From: Paracoccaceae bacterium
Lineage (GTDB): Bacteria; Pseudomonadota; Alphaproteobacteria; Rhodobacterales; Rhodobacteraceae
Length of the DNA: 32,946 nt
NCBI GenBank assembly: GCA_006844665.1
Contig: SPJP01000138.1
Coordinates: 1 to 32,946 of the forward strand
Direction: 5' to 3'
The notes beneath the pieces are model-generated. The model saw only the letters and a list, made by a program, of their open reading frames with translations, had not been told where the DNA came from and did not search any database. This document shows positions 1-8,780 of this stretch, piece after piece. Within the stretch, counting starts at the first letter, position 1. Each line of letters opens with the position of its first letter. The position numbers were made by a program, and so were the translations under genes.

Positions 1-2
1 TG

Positions 3-56
3 ATTGACGGTTTGTCAGACCCGAATGATCCGCTGTGCCAGGCCGTGTTTAGCTGA
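3..56 (+). CDS. possible 3' end of a convergent gene cut by the window edge
   Basis: An open frame runs from the left edge on the plus strand (ending ...LCQAVFS) to a TGA at 54-56. It would converge on, and overlap by a few bases, the stop of the peptidase gene at 49. Only 17 codons are visible and no family can be recognised. The frame may be open by chance, so this is only a possibility. Confidence 0.25.
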   Translation: MDGLSDPNDPLCQAVFS

Positions 57-1032
57 ATTTTTCCGCCCAACAGGGCACTAGATCACCCGGGGCAGGGCGG
101 GCAGAAAAGACCGCGCGCGCAATGGCGCGGGCCAGACAACAGGCCGCTGCGTGGCCCAGTTTTGCCTGAGCAAACACATCAGGCGCGGGCCCGGTGCCGG
201 TGGCCGCCGCAAAGACAAGATCGCCGTCAAACGGGCTGTGGCTGGGCACGATGCTGCGCGCCATGCCGTCATGGGCGGCCACGGCCAGCCGCGTGGCCTG
301 GGCCTGGGTCAGCGCCGCATCAGTGGCGACAATCGCGATTGTGGTGTTGCCTTGGGGCGCCATCTTGTTGGGCTGGATATAGCCGGTGTCGTGCCGCAGC
401 GCGGGGCCCAGGCCGCCGAACTCGCCATTCAGTTCAAACGGGGCGGCCCAGAAATTTGCGCTGTGATCTACCGTGACCTGGCCCAGCGGATTGGCCGCGA
501 CCAGAGCCCCAACCGTGATCCCGTCGACAAGGACCGAGGCTGACCCCAACCCGCCTTTCAGGTTGGCCGTCGTGGCCCCGGTGCCTGCGCCGGTGCTGCC
601 CAGGTCGAACGCCTCGGCCGCGTTTTCCAGTGCTGCGCGGCCCAAGGCTTTGTACGGATTGTCGGCCCAAGATTTGTCGCCACCATTGGCCAGATCGAAC
701 AGGATTGCGCCGGGCACGATGGGGACCGGGCCGCCGGGCACGGGAAAGCCGCGGCCCATGCTGCGCAACCCGTCCGTCACGCCGCTGGCTGCATCCAATC
801 CAAAGGCGGACCCGCCCGACAGCACCAGCGCGTCGACCTCCTGCACCAGCTTGTCGGGGGCCAGCAGATCGGTTTCGCGGGTGCCAGGCGCCCCGCCCAT
901 CACGTGCACCCCGGCCACAAAGGGCTGGTCTGCCAGCAAAACCGTCGCCCCGGTTTTGATCGCCGCGTCCTGGGCATTGCCTACCCGCAGGCCTTTGATA
1001 TCCGTGATTAAATTACGTGGCCCCGGTTTCAT
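49..1032 (-). CDS. P1 family (DmpA/NylC-like) peptidase
   Basis: A 327-residue protein of the DmpA/L-aminopeptidase D-esterase family (MEROPS S58/P1), which are N-terminal-nucleophile hydrolases that cleave themselves into two chains. Visible family marks are ITDIKGLRVGNA at the N-terminus, the Gly-rich VLSGGSAFGLDAASGV segment (about 70-85), GSTGAGTGATT (about 145-155) and MAPQGNTTIAIVATDA (about 224-239). The last is the autoprocessing site. Here the bond would be Asn229-Thr230, giving a Thr nucleophile as in nylon oligomer hydrolase NylC, rather than Gly-Ser as in DmpA. No signal peptide is seen, so it is probably cytoplasmic. Its ATG overlaps the stop of the upstream 104-residue gene (ATGA), indicating translational coupling. 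The substrate cannot be told from sequence: amino-terminal peptidase, beta-aminopeptidase or amide hydrolase are all possible. Confidence 0.88.
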   Translation of the reverse strand: MKPGPRNLITDIKGLRVGNAQDAAIKTGATVLLADQPFVAGVHVMGGAPGTRETDLLAPDKLVQEVDALVLSGGSAFGLDAASGVTDGLRSMGRGFPVPGGPVPIVPGAILFDLANGGDKSWADNPYKALGRAALENAAEAFDLGSTGAGTGATTANLKGGLGSASVLVDGITVGALVAANPLGQVTVDHSANFWAAPFELNGEFGGLGPALRHDTGYIQPNKMAPQGNTTIAIVATDAALTQAQATRLAVAAHDGMARSIVPSHSPFDGDLVFAAATGTGPAPDVFAQAKLGHAAACCLARAIARAVFSARPAPGDLVPCWAEKFS

Positions 1033-1343
1033 GTACGCGGCCCGTCGGCACGAATGATCGTGCCCGCAAACAAACCAAGCCCGCGCAGGCGGACGGTTTC
1101 CACTGGATCTGCCTCTGGCAAAAACAGGACCAACGTGTCGTCTGCGCCCATCAATGTCAGGATTTCTGTGATGAACTGAGGCGGAAAATACCCGCCCAAT
1201 CGCTTACGCATCATGGTGCCTTGGATGACATCAATTTCGTCAAAGGGCAGGTCCGGGGCGGTGTCCATCAGGTGGGAAAAGACCTCGGGCTGGTCATCGA
1301 ATACGCCGGACGCGATGAAGATATCGGCAGCAACTTTGGGCAT
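1029..1343 (-). CDS. conserved-looking hypothetical protein upstream of P1 peptidase
   Basis: A 104-residue acidic, soluble protein (MPKVAADIFIASGVFDD...) with no signal peptide, membrane segment or motif I recognise. Support for it being real is the four-base ATGA overlap with the peptidase start and protein-like composition over its full length. No clear Shine-Dalgarno sequence is visible before its ATG, so the exact start is less certain. The intrinsic terminator of the lpd operon lies upstream, so this gene and the peptidase probably form a separate two-gene unit with a promoter in about 1344-1408. Confidence 0.65.
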   Translation of the reverse strand: MPKVAADIFIASGVFDDQPEVFSHLMDTAPDLPFDEIDVIQGTMMRKRLGGYFPPQFITEILTLMGADDTLVLFLPEADPVETVRLRGLGLFAGTIIRADGPRT

Positions 1344-1408
1344 CTAAACACGCGGCCCAACGGGGTGGGGTTGGGTGTTCAAAGTCTGTGTAAAACTGGT
1401 TTTCATAC

Positions 1409-1447
1409 AAAAACGCCCCCTGTGCTAGTAGCAAAGCATAGGGGGCG
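1409..1447 (-). terminator. intrinsic terminator of the lpd operon
   Basis: Read on the minus strand, a 14-bp stem (arms 1413/1414-1426 and 1435-1447, one G-U pair, 8-base loop) built on CGCCCCCT/AGGGGGCG is followed by TTTTTG. It starts about 20 bases after the lpd stop codon. Confidence 0.88.
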
Positions 1448-1465
1448 GGATGCAGCAAGGAAAGT

Positions 1466-2857
1466 TTATGCGTGGATTGGACCGTCGCCACAGGCCATGG
1501 CGGCTTCGCGCATGGCTTCGCTAAATGTGGGGTGCGCATGGCATGTGCGGGCCAGATCTTCGGCGGATGCACCAAATTCCATGGCAACGCAAACCTCGTG
1601 GATCAGGTCACCTGCTGCTGGGCCGATCACGTGGCAGCCGAGGATGCGGTCGGTTTTGGCGTCTGCCAGCAGTTTGACGAAGCCGTCGCCTGCGAACACG
1701 GCCTTGGCGCGGCCGTTGCCCATGAAGCTGAACTTGCCGACCTTGTAGGCGCGGCCTTCTTCTTTCAGCTGCTCTTCGGTCTGGCCCACGGTTGCGACCT
1801 CGGGGTGAGTGTAGATCACGCCGGGGATCAGGTTGTAGTTCACATGGGGGTGCTGGCCTGCGATCATTTCGGCCACGGCGACGCCTTCGTCTTCGGCCTT
1901 GTGGGCCAGCATCGGGCCTTCGATCACGTCACCGATAGCATAGATGCCGGGGATGTTGGTGCGGAAGCTGTTTTGGGCGATCTGGCCGCGCTTGGTCATC
2001 TCGACGCCCAAGGCCTCGAGCCCCAGGCCTTCGACGAAGGGTTTGCGGCCGGTGGAGACCAGTACGGTTTCTGCATCAACGGTGACTTCGCTGTCGTCTT
2101 TGCGCAGTTTATAGGTGACCTTCGCCTTGGTTTTCAGCGTTTCCACATTTTGTACAGCTGCGCCCATCACAAAGTTTAGCCCTTGTTTTTTCAGGGTTTT
2201 CTGCAATGCGCGGGCCACTTCCAGATCCATTCCGGGGGTGATGCCGTCCATAAATTCGATTACGGTGACTTCTGTTCCCAGACGCGCATAAACGCTGCCC
2301 AGTTCCAGACCGATCACGCCGCCGCCGACCACGACCATGGATTTCGGGATCTTCGGAAGCTCTAGCGCGCCGGTGGAGGTGGCCACGGTTTTCTCGTCAA
2401 TTGTCACCTCGGCCCCGGGGATCGAGGCGGCCTCGGATCCTGACGCGATGATGATATGCTTGGCGTCATGGACGTCTTCGCCGACCTGCACCTTGCCCGC
2501 AGCCGGGATCGATCCCCATCCTTTCAGCCAATCTACCTTGTTCTTTTTAAACAAGAATTCGATGCCTTTGGTGTTCTGACCGATCACATCGTCCTTATAG
2601 GCCAGCATCTGGTCCCAATCGACCTTGGGGGCAGCACCGGTCAGGCCCATCTTGGCGAAATTATGCTCTGCCTCGTGCAGCTGATGGCTGGCGTGAAGCA
2701 GCGCCTTGGAGGGGATACAGCCCACGTTCAGGCAGGTGCCACCCAATGTGTCGCGGCCTTCGACCACGGCTGTTTTCAGGCCCAGCTGCGCGCAACGGAT
2801 GGCGCAGACATAGCCGCCGGGGCCGGAGCCGATGATGATGACGTCGTAGCTTGCCAT
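1466..2857 (-). CDS. lpd: dihydrolipoyl dehydrogenase (E3)
   Basis: A 463-residue flavoprotein that reoxidises dihydrolipoamide with NAD+ as the E3 subunit of 2-oxoacid dehydrogenase complexes. The FAD Rossmann motif GSGPGG is at 10-15 and the redox-active disulfide is GGTCLNVGC (Cys42, Cys47). A second dinucleotide fold, [13 protein letters not shown], is mid-protein, and the C-terminal His-Glu pair is HPTFSE (His442, Glu447). The ATG at 2857 (MASYDVII) is chosen over an upstream ATG at 2893 because it begins at the conserved FAD fold and has AAAGG 9-10 bases ahead. It is the last gene of the sucCD-sucAB operon, so it most likely serves 2-oxoglutarate dehydrogenase. Other E3-using complexes could share it. 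Confidence 0.97.
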   Translation of the reverse strand: MASYDVIIIGSGPGGYVCAIRCAQLGLKTAVVEGRDTLGGTCLNVGCIPSKALLHASHQLHEAEHNFAKMGLTGAAPKVDWDQMLAYKDDVIGQNTKGIEFLFKKNKVDWLKGWGSIPAAGKVQVGEDVHDAKHIIIASGSEAASIPGAEVTIDEKTVATSTGALELPKIPKSMVVVGGGVIGLELGSVYARLGTEVTVIEFMDGITPGMDLEVARALQKTLKKQGLNFVMGAAVQNVETLKTKAKVTYKLRKDDSEVTVDAETVLVSTGRKPFVEGLGLEALGVEMTKRGQIAQNSFRTNIPGIYAIGDVIEGPMLAHKAEDEGVAVAEMIAGQHPHVNYNLIPGVIYTHPEVATVGQTEEQLKEEGRAYKVGKFSFMGNGRAKAVFAGDGFVKLLADAKTDRILGCHVIGPAAGDLIHEVCVAMEFGASAEDLARTCHAHPTFSEAMREAAMACGDGPIHA

Positions 2858-2880
2858 GGGTGTAACCTTTCGAATTTGTG

Positions 2881-2923
2881 ACGTCGGTATCACGTCGGTA
2901 ATGTGTCGGTATAGCGTCGGTGT
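2881..2923. repeat. four phased GTCGGT repeats upstream of lpd
   Basis: GTCGGT occurs at 2883, 2894, 2905 and 2916, exactly 11 bp apart, within a degenerate unit of about NCGTCGGTANN. The array lies in the 108-bp gap between the MAPEG gene and lpd. One-turn phasing would put all copies on the same face of the helix, which would suit a cooperative binding site. It may also be a simple tandem duplication. Confidence 0.7.
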
Positions 2924-2965
2924 TTTTTCAGACCGGGATATGAGAGCCCGGAGGGGTGTGTTTCG

Positions 2966-3376
2966 TTAAATCAGAGCGGCGATCAGCATGGTGACAGTGG
3001 CCAGAAAGCCAACCAGCCACAAAAGCGATCGCCAGGGGCTGAGGCCGAAATAATAGGCCGGAACATAGAGCACCCGCGCAATCAGGTAGACCACAGAGCA
3101 CCCGGCGGTCACGCTGGTTTGCTGGTCGCCCATGGTGACGATCAGAACGGCGATGGCAAACAGCAGCAGCCATTCGGTATGGTTGTTATACGCCCGCTGT
3201 AGCCGCGCGGTTTTCACGCTGAGCATGGATTCCAACGGCGCGCCCAGCTGGTCGCGGTCCCGCGGGCTAAGGGTCGCGCCTTTGGGCAGTTCGATATTCG
3301 CAAGGGTGGCAAACAGGACGAACTGTGCGGCATGGAGCAACGCCGCGAGTGTGAGGATGATGAGTTCAGGGGTCAT
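2966..3376 (-). CDS. MAPEG family membrane protein
   Basis: A 136-residue integral membrane protein with about four hydrophobic helices. It resembles the bacterial branch of the MAPEG superfamily (membrane-associated proteins in eicosanoid and glutathione metabolism); the RVLYVPAYYFGLSPWRSL segment near residues 90-110 is the characteristic stretch. The start is set at 3376 (MTPELIILTLAALLHA), where the first transmembrane helix begins. The longer frame upstream does not look like protein. It sits between sucB and lpd in the same orientation. A catalytic function cannot be assigned; many bacterial members are uncharacterised. Confidence 0.85.
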   Translation of the reverse strand: MTPELIILTLAALLHAAQFVLFATLANIELPKGATLSPRDRDQLGAPLESMLSVKTARLQRAYNNHTEWLLLFAIAVLIVTMGDQQTSVTAGCSVVYLIARVLYVPAYYFGLSPWRSLLWLVGFLATVTMLIAALI

Positions 3377-3483
3377 GAATGTGCCTCCTGCGGGGGCGTC
3401 TTTGGCCACGCAAAAACGTAGCGGCAAGAGGCCAGCCACCCCAACACAGCAAATAGCAAAACAAGGCCAGGCCCGGCATCGCC

Positions 3484-3546
3484 GGGCAGCCCCCGACCCT
3501 CCCCTCGGGAGGGGGCTTTACCCCCACCCAGGGTCGCGGGCTGCCC
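3484..3546. repeat. long imperfect palindrome, REP-like intergenic element
   Basis: Outer arms 3484-3500 and 3530-3546 pair over 9 bp, one C-C mismatch and 7 bp (GGGCAGCCC-C-CGACCCT against AGGGTCG-C-GGGCTGCCC). Inside, TCCC-CTC-GGGA and GGGGG-CTTTA-CCCCC can form further small hairpins. It lies in the gap between sucB and the MAPEG gene and has no U-tract, so it is not a standard terminator. The nested architecture resembles dispersed repetitive palindromic elements. It could also stabilise or attenuate the transcript between sucB and lpd. Confidence 0.7.
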
Positions 3547-3579
3547 TATGTTGCGTGTCAGGGTCACGGATGGCTTCGC

Positions 3580-4740
3580 TTACAGATCCATCAGCAGGCG
3601 GCGTGGGTCTTCCAGGGCCTCTTTTACGCGGACGAGGAAGGTTACAGCGCCTTTGCCGTCGACGATGCGGTGGTCGTAGCTAAGGGCCAGGTACATCATT
3701 GGGCGGATCACCACCTGGCCGTTGATGGCCATGGGGCGGTCCTGGATTTTGTGCATGCCCAGGATGCCGGATTGCGGTGGGTTCAGGATCGGCGAGCTCA
3801 TCAACGACCCGTAGACGCCGCCGTTCGAGATCGTGAACGTGCCGCCTTGCATTTCGGCCATGGACAGTTTGCCGTCGCGGGCGCGCTTGCCTTTTTCGGC
3901 GATGGCTTTTTCGATGCCTGCAAAGCTCATCGCGTCGGCGTCACGGATCACGGGGACGACGAGGCCGGTTGGGGTGCCGGCGGCGATGCCCATATGGACG
4001 AAGTTTTTGTAGACGATGTCGGTGCCGTCGATTTCGGCGTTGACCTCGGGGACTTCGCGCAGGGCGTGGACGCAGGCCTTGGTGAAGAAGGACATGAAGC
4101 CCAGTTTCACGCCGTGCTTTTTCAAGAACAGCTCTTTGTATTCGTTGCGCAGGGCCATGACCTCGGTCATGTCGACCTCGTTATAAGTGGTCAGCATGGC
4201 TGCGGTGTTCTGGCTGTCTTTCAGGCGGCGAGCGATGGTCTGACGCAGGCGGGTCATTTTCACGCGCTCTTCGCGAGAGGCGTCGCTTGCGGCAACCGGC
4301 GCGCGCGGGGCGGCGGCGGCAGGTGCGGGGGCTGCGGTGACAGCGTTCAGCACGTCTTCTTTCATGACGCGGCCGTCGCGGCCTGTGCCTGTGACGCTGG
4401 CCGGATCAATGCCTTTTTCGGACATCAGTTTTTTGGCCGATGGCGCGTCTTCGACATCCTTGGCGCCAGTGGCGGCAGGGGCCGGAGCAGCAGCAGGCGC
4501 GGGGGCGGCAGCGGCAGAGGAGCCGCCGATGACGGCCAGCTTGGCGGTGGCGTCAACGGTGCTGCCTTCGGGAGCGAGGATTTCTGTCAGAACCCCTGCG
4601 GCGGGGGCTGGGACTTCGACGCTGACCTTGTCGGTTTCCAGTTCGCACAGCATTTCGTCCTGTGCGACGGTGTCGCCGACGTTTTTGAACCACGAGGCTA
4701 CGGTCGCTTCGGTCACGCTTTCGCCCAATGTTGGGACCAT
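3580..4740 (-). CDS. sucB: 2-oxoglutarate dehydrogenase E2 (dihydrolipoyllysine succinyltransferase), main reading frame
   Basis: E2 transfers succinyl groups to CoA and forms the complex core. This 386-residue frame holds a lipoyl domain (residues 1-75, with lipoyl-lysine motif [11 protein letters not shown]), an Ala/Pro linker, a peripheral-subunit-binding domain ([30 protein letters not shown] split around 105-135) and the acyltransferase domain ending in DHRIVDG (His357, Asp361). The ATG at 4740 lies at the start of what should be the second lipoyl domain. The first lipoyl domain and the true start (5057) are in another frame, separated by a one-base shift at about 4784-4805. With one base restored the protein would be 492 residues with two lipoyl domains. 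As written, this part might still be made by re-initiation as a single-lipoyl E2 similar in design to E. coli SucB. Confidence 0.9.
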   Translation of the reverse strand: MVPTLGESVTEATVASWFKNVGDTVAQDEMLCELETDKVSVEVPAPAAGVLTEILAPEGSTVDATAKLAVIGGSSAAAAPAPAAAPAPAATGAKDVEDAPSAKKLMSEKGIDPASVTGTGRDGRVMKEDVLNAVTAAPAPAAAAPRAPVAASDASREERVKMTRLRQTIARRLKDSQNTAAMLTTYNEVDMTEVMALRNEYKELFLKKHGVKLGFMSFFTKACVHALREVPEVNAEIDGTDIVYKNFVHMGIAAGTPTGLVVPVIRDADAMSFAGIEKAIAEKGKRARDGKLSMAEMQGGTFTISNGGVYGSLMSSPILNPPQSGILGMHKIQDRPMAINGQVVIRPMMYLALSYDHRIVDGKGAVTFLVRVKEALEDPRRLLMDL

Positions 4741-5057
4741 GACGTCGGTTGTAGCTGAACCCTCGGGTGCGGCCTCGGCGGCAGGGGCCGGGGCGGCGGC
4801 GGGGCGTCGCCTGTCGCATCACCTTCGGTCAATGTGGCCAGCAGTGCGTCAACGCCGACGGTTTCGCCTTCGGCGGCTACAATCTCGCCCAGGGTGCCTG
4901 CGGCGGGGGCGGGAACCTCGACCGTGACTTTGTCTGTTTCCAGTTCGCACAGCATTTCGTCAACAGCAACGGCATCGCCGGGCTTTTTGAACCATGTGGC
5001 GACAGTGGCTTCGGTAACGCTTTCGCCCAAAGTGGGTACGCGGATTTCAATGCTCAT
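4713..5057 (-). pseudogene. sucB: 5' part of frameshifted sucB: N-terminal lipoyl domain
   Basis: Translation from the natural sucB ATG (5057) gives a complete first lipoyl domain ([18 protein letters not shown]..., lysine motif [11 protein letters not shown]), then runs into a Pro/Arg-rich nonsense tail and stops at 4713. The change of frame falls in the Ala/Pro linker, in the GC tract at 4784-4805. Beyond it the other frame reads [20 protein letters not shown], the expected continuation. One inserted base would restore the gene. The start is supported by the AGGA within the sucA stop region and a 5-bp gap from sucA. The lesion may be a sequencing or assembly error in a GC homopolymer-like tract, or a real mutation. 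Confidence 0.88.
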
Positions 5058-5062
5058 TTCGG

Positions 5063-8023
5063 TTATCCTTCGATCGTCAGCGCGTCGTTGACGAGGGCTG
5101 CTTGTTGGGCTTTGTGCTGGCTGGCCAAACCGGTTGCCGGGGACGCGGAAGCAGAGCGGCCGACATAGGTTGGGCGGGTGTGAGAGGCTTGCAGACGTCC
5201 GAGAACCCATTCGAGGTTGGGTTCAACAAAGGTCCATGCGCCTTGGTTCTTTGGTTCTTCCTGACACCAGACCATTTCGGCCTGTTTGAAGCGTTCAAGC
5301 TCTTTGGTCAGCGCCAGGGCCGGGAACGGGTAGAACTGTTCCAGGCGCATCAGGTAGATGTCGTCGATGCCACGGGCGTCGCGTTCTTCTAGCAGGTCGT
5401 AATAGACCTTGCCCGAACACATGACCACGCGCTTGATCTTGTCATCGGCCACCAGTTTGGTTTCCGAATTGCCCTGTTGCGCGTCGTCCCACAGCACCCG
5501 GTGGAAACTGGAGCCTGTTGTGAAATCCTCGGTCTTGCTGACGGCCAGCTTGTGGCGCAGCAGGGATTTCGGGGTCATCAGAACCAGCGGTTTGCGGAAC
5601 GAGCGGTGCAGCTGGCGGCGCAGGATGTGGAAGTAGTTGGCCGGGGTCGAGCAGTTGGCCACGATCCAGTTGTCCTGACCGCACATCTGCAAGAACCGTT
5701 CCAGACGGGCAGACGAGTGTTCTGGCCCTTGGCCTTCGAATCCGTGGGGCAGCAGCATGACCAGACCGGACATCCGCAACCATTTGCTTTCGCCCGAGCT
5801 GATGAACTGGTCAAACATGATCTGGGCGCCGTTGGCAAAATCGCCGAATTGCGCTTCCCACAAGGTCAGGGCGTTGGGTTCGGCCAGCGAGTAGCCGTAT
5901 TCAAAGCCCAGAACCGCGTATTCCGACAGCATCGAGTCGATGACTTCGTACTGGGCCTGGCCTGCGCGGATGTTGTTCAGCGGGTAGTAGCGTTCTTCGG
6001 TGTTCTGATCGATCAGGCCGGAATGGCGCTGGCTGAACGTGCCGCGGGTGCTGTCCTGACCGGACAGGCGCACCGGGTAGCCTTCGGTCAGCAAGGACCC
6101 GAAGGCCAGAGCTTCGGCGGTGGCCCAGTCAAAGCCTGTGCCGGTTTCCAGCATCTGACGCTTTGCTTCCAGCAAACGACCCACGGTTTTGTGCACCGGC
6201 AGGTCCGCAGGCACGGTGGAAATGGCCGTACCGACCTGTTCCATCGTTTCCGGCGAAATGGCTGTGGTGCCGCGCTGATAGTCGTCTTTGTTGCGGTCAA
6301 GGTGGCTCCAACGGCCATCAAGCCAGTCGGCTTTGTTGGGCTTATAATCTTTGCCCGCTTCGAATTCCTCGTTCAGCATGGACTGGAACGCGGCTTTCAT
6401 ATCCTCGATCTCGCCCTCGGGGATCAGACCGTCTTTGACCAAGCGCTGGGTGTACAGGCTAAGGGTCGTTTTGTGCTGTTTGATCTTCTTGTACATCACC
6501 GGATTGGTGAACATGGGCTCGTCGCCCTCGTTATGACCAAAGCGGCGGTAGCAGATGATGTCGATGACAACGTCTTTGCGGAACTTCTGGCGGAATTCGG
6601 TCGCGACCTTGGCGGCGTGCACAACCGCTTCGGGGTCGTCACCGTTCACATGGAAGATCGGAGCTTCGACCACCAGCGCGTTGTCGGTGGGGTAGGGCGA
6701 GGAGCGCGAGAAATGCGGCGCGGTGGTGAAGCCGATCTGGTTGTTCACCACGATATGCATGGTGCCGCCAGTGCGGTGCCCGCGCAGGCCCGACAGGCCA
6801 AAGCATTCGGCCACAACACCCTGGCCGGCAAAGGCCGCGTCGCCGTGCAACAGAACCGGCATCACCTGGGTGCGGTCTGCGTCGTTCAGCTGATCTTGCT
6901 TGGCGCGGGATTTGCCCAGAACAACGGGGTTCACCGCTTCGAGGTGCGAGGGGTTCGCTGTCAGGGACAGGTGGACGGAATTGCCGTCGAATTCCCGGTC
7001 AGAGGACGCCCCAAGGTGGTATTTCACATCGCCGGATCCGTCGACATCTTCGGGTTTGAAGCTGCCGCCCTGGAATTCGTTAAAGATCGCGCGGTAGGGT
7101 TTGCGCATCACATTGGCCAGCACCGACAGACGGCCCCGGTGGGGCATGCCGATGATGATTTCTTTGACGCCCAGATTGCCGCCGCGCTTGATGATCTGTT
7201 CCATCGCCGGGATCAGGCTTTCGCCGCCGTCCAGACCGAAACGCTTGGTGCCCATGTATTTGACATGGAGGAATTTCTCGAAGCCTTCAGCCTCGACCAT
7301 CTTGTTCAGAATGGCTTTGCGGCCTTCGCGGGTGAAGGCGATTTCCTTGCCCAGACCTTCGATCCGTTCTTTCAGCCAGGCGGCTTCTTCCGGGTTCGAG
7401 ATATGCATGTATTGCAGGGCGAAGGTGCCGCAATAGGTGCGCTTTACGATGTCAAGGATCTGGCGCATCGAGGCGATCTGCAGGCCCAGAACATTGTCGA
7501 TAAAGATCGGGCGATCCATGTCGGCTTCGGCAAAGCCGTATGATTTTGGGTCCAGCTCTGGCTGGTTGGCGGTTTCGCGCATGCCCAGCGGGTCCAGATC
7601 GGCGGCCAGGTGCCCCCGGATCCGGTAGGCGCGGATGATCATCAGCGCGCGGATCGAATCCAGCACGGCGCGTTTGACCGCGTCATCGGACAGTTTAACA
7701 CCCTGTTCGGCCGCTTTGTCGGTGATTTTCTTGCCAGCCGCTGCGGTTTCCGCAGGCGGGGCGGCCCATTCGCCGGTCAGGGCGGCGGTGTTTTCATCCG
7801 CAGGCTGTGGCGGCCAATCGCTGCGCGCCCAAGACGGCCCCTGGGCTTCGGCCTTTACGTCCAGCTCGGCATCGCCAAGAGCGCTAAAGAACTGCCGCCA
7901 AGCCTCGTCCACCGCGTTGGGGTCGTTGGCATATTGGGCGTAAAGCTGTTCCAGATATTCCGCGTTATGCCCCTGCATGAAAGAGGAGGCGTGGAACTGG
8001 TCGTTGGGGGATTGGTCGGTCAT
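5063..8023 (-). CDS. sucA: 2-oxoglutarate dehydrogenase E1 component
   Basis: A 986-residue thiamine-diphosphate enzyme that decarboxylates 2-oxoglutarate and succinylates the E2 lipoyl group. Visible marks are the N-terminal E2-binding segment ending in [12 protein letters not shown] (about 39-50), [14 protein letters not shown] (292-305), the ThDP motif from GDAAFAGQG (394-402) to NNQIGF (427-432), and a complete transketolase-like C-terminal half ([20 protein letters not shown] region). Length is normal for the family. GAGGA lies 9-13 bases ahead of the ATG. The start overlaps the stop of the upstream small membrane protein (TAATG), and sucB follows after 5 bp. It is part of the sucCD...AB...lpd operon. 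Confidence 0.98.
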   Translation of the reverse strand: MTDQSPNDQFHASSFMQGHNAEYLEQLYAQYANDPNAVDEAWRQFFSALGDAELDVKAEAQGPSWARSDWPPQPADENTAALTGEWAAPPAETAAAGKKITDKAAEQGVKLSDDAVKRAVLDSIRALMIIRAYRIRGHLAADLDPLGMRETANQPELDPKSYGFAEADMDRPIFIDNVLGLQIASMRQILDIVKRTYCGTFALQYMHISNPEEAAWLKERIEGLGKEIAFTREGRKAILNKMVEAEGFEKFLHVKYMGTKRFGLDGGESLIPAMEQIIKRGGNLGVKEIIIGMPHRGRLSVLANVMRKPYRAIFNEFQGGSFKPEDVDGSGDVKYHLGASSDREFDGNSVHLSLTANPSHLEAVNPVVLGKSRAKQDQLNDADRTQVMPVLLHGDAAFAGQGVVAECFGLSGLRGHRTGGTMHIVVNNQIGFTTAPHFSRSSPYPTDNALVVEAPIFHVNGDDPEAVVHAAKVATEFRQKFRKDVVIDIICYRRFGHNEGDEPMFTNPVMYKKIKQHKTTLSLYTQRLVKDGLIPEGEIEDMKAAFQSMLNEEFEAGKDYKPNKADWLDGRWSHLDRNKDDYQRGTTAISPETMEQVGTAISTVPADLPVHKTVGRLLEAKRQMLETGTGFDWATAEALAFGSLLTEGYPVRLSGQDSTRGTFSQRHSGLIDQNTEERYYPLNNIRAGQAQYEVIDSMLSEYAVLGFEYGYSLAEPNALTLWEAQFGDFANGAQIMFDQFISSGESKWLRMSGLVMLLPHGFEGQGPEHSSARLERFLQMCGQDNWIVANCSTPANYFHILRRQLHRSFRKPLVLMTPKSLLRHKLAVSKTEDFTTGSSFHRVLWDDAQQGNSETKLVADDKIKRVVMCSGKVYYDLLEERDARGIDDIYLMRLEQFYPFPALALTKELERFKQAEMVWCQEEPKNQGAWTFVEPNLEWVLGRLQASHTRPTYVGRSASASPATGLASQHKAQQAALVNDALTIEG

Positions 8024-8313
8024 TAATTAGGTCCTCGGTTGAGGGGCAAAGGGAGCGGCGCGGACAGGCCGGGCGCCATGTATAGATAAGAGTTCGCTGT
8101 GCTGCGGTGCTTTAGAGAGGGCGTAAGAATGCGCAAAGATAGGCATGCAAATAAAGCGAACAGAAGCCAATTAATCGTGATGTCCGACGTGAAGACCACG
8201 CAAGCTGCGATGATCGCGGACGGAATGCAGGGCCAGAAGGCCAGGGGCGGTAAGTTGCCCGGAAGGTCGAAACTAAGGACGGTCTTGCGGTGGGCGGCGG
8301 TGAATAAGGTCAT
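8023..8313 (-). CDS. small membrane protein between DUF805 gene and sucA
   Basis: A 96-residue hypothetical protein with two hydrophobic stretches (about residues 24-43 and 47-66) and a basic loop. No family is recognised. The ATG at 8313 overlaps the stop of the DUF805 gene (ATGA) and its stop overlaps the sucA ATG (TAATG), so it fills the space with no slack. That is the best evidence that it is translated. A longer start at 8379 would lie within the DUF805 gene and is unlikely. Its role is unknown. It may simply couple sucA translation to the upstream genes. Confidence 0.62.
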   Translation of the reverse strand: MTLFTAAHRKTVLSFDLPGNLPPLAFWPCIPSAIIAACVVFTSDITINWLLFALFACLSLRILTPSLKHRSTANSYLYMAPGLSAPLPLPLNRGPN

Positions 8314-8780
8314 GACGCGGCCCCTTGGTAAGGCGGGCCAAAACGGTTGTCCTGCGCGTCCGAGGGGCGGACCAACCAATAGAATTGCAGCAGCACCCCC
8401 GCGACGATGATCGCGCCTACGACGACCCCGGTTGCAGCGCCAAGCAACGATCCCATGAGTGCCCCAACAGCGATGCCAACTGCGGCAAATGCAATTGGGG
8501 CCAGAATAAAGTAACCCGCCAGGTCGATGTCATGCATACGGCGGATCAACACTGTAAATGAGGGAATCCACAAAAGAACACTGGCAACGGCAGAAATTGG
8601 TCCTCCGGTTTCGGACGAAAATGTCTGCGGACCGAACACGAAGAAATCCACCACTGAAGTGCCTATCAAAAGCAGGACGTAAAACAGCGCGAACCACCAA
8701 TATTCCGCACGGCTGGCGCGACCGGACATGCGGAAATACTTCCGAAAGCAGGTCGCGACGGCCGTGCGAAAGCTGATCAT
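8310..8780 (-). CDS. DUF805 family inner membrane protein
   Basis: A 156-residue protein with the DUF805 (YhaH-like) pattern: FRMSGRASRAEYWWF at 16-30, IRRMHDIDLAGYF in the middle and a C-terminal RPSDAQDNRFGPP. It has about four transmembrane helices, including a small-residue-rich pair after residue 90. The start overlaps the sucD stop (TAATG) and the stop overlaps the next small gene (ATGA), embedding it in the suc operon. The family has no established biochemical function, so no direct link to succinyl-CoA metabolism can be claimed. Confidence 0.88.
   Translation of the reverse strand: MISFRTAVATCFRKYFRMSGRASRAEYWWFALFYVLLLIGTSVVDFFVFGPQTFSSETGGPISAVASVLLWIPSFTVLIRRMHDIDLAGYFILAPIAFAAVGIAVGALMGSLLGAATGVVVGAIIVAGVLLQFYWLVRPSDAQDNRFGPPYQGAAS

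Noticed and set aside
3373-3567. 64-residue open frame between the MAPEG gene and sucB
   Set aside because: Its middle is the long GC palindrome at 3484-3546 and its Gly/Pro/Arg-rich sequence is low-complexity. The ATGA overlap with the MAPEG start is probably chance.
3580-4740. Programmed -1 frameshift in sucB
   Set aside because: No canonical X-XXY-YYZ slippery heptamer is in the correct frame at 4784-4805, and the tract is a typical place for indel errors. It is kept only as a remote alternative.
5477-7543. 688-residue plus-strand open frame opposite sucA
   Set aside because: It is the antisense of the strongly supported sucA gene. Long antisense frames are common in GC-rich genes, and the His/Val/Gly-rich composition is not protein-like.
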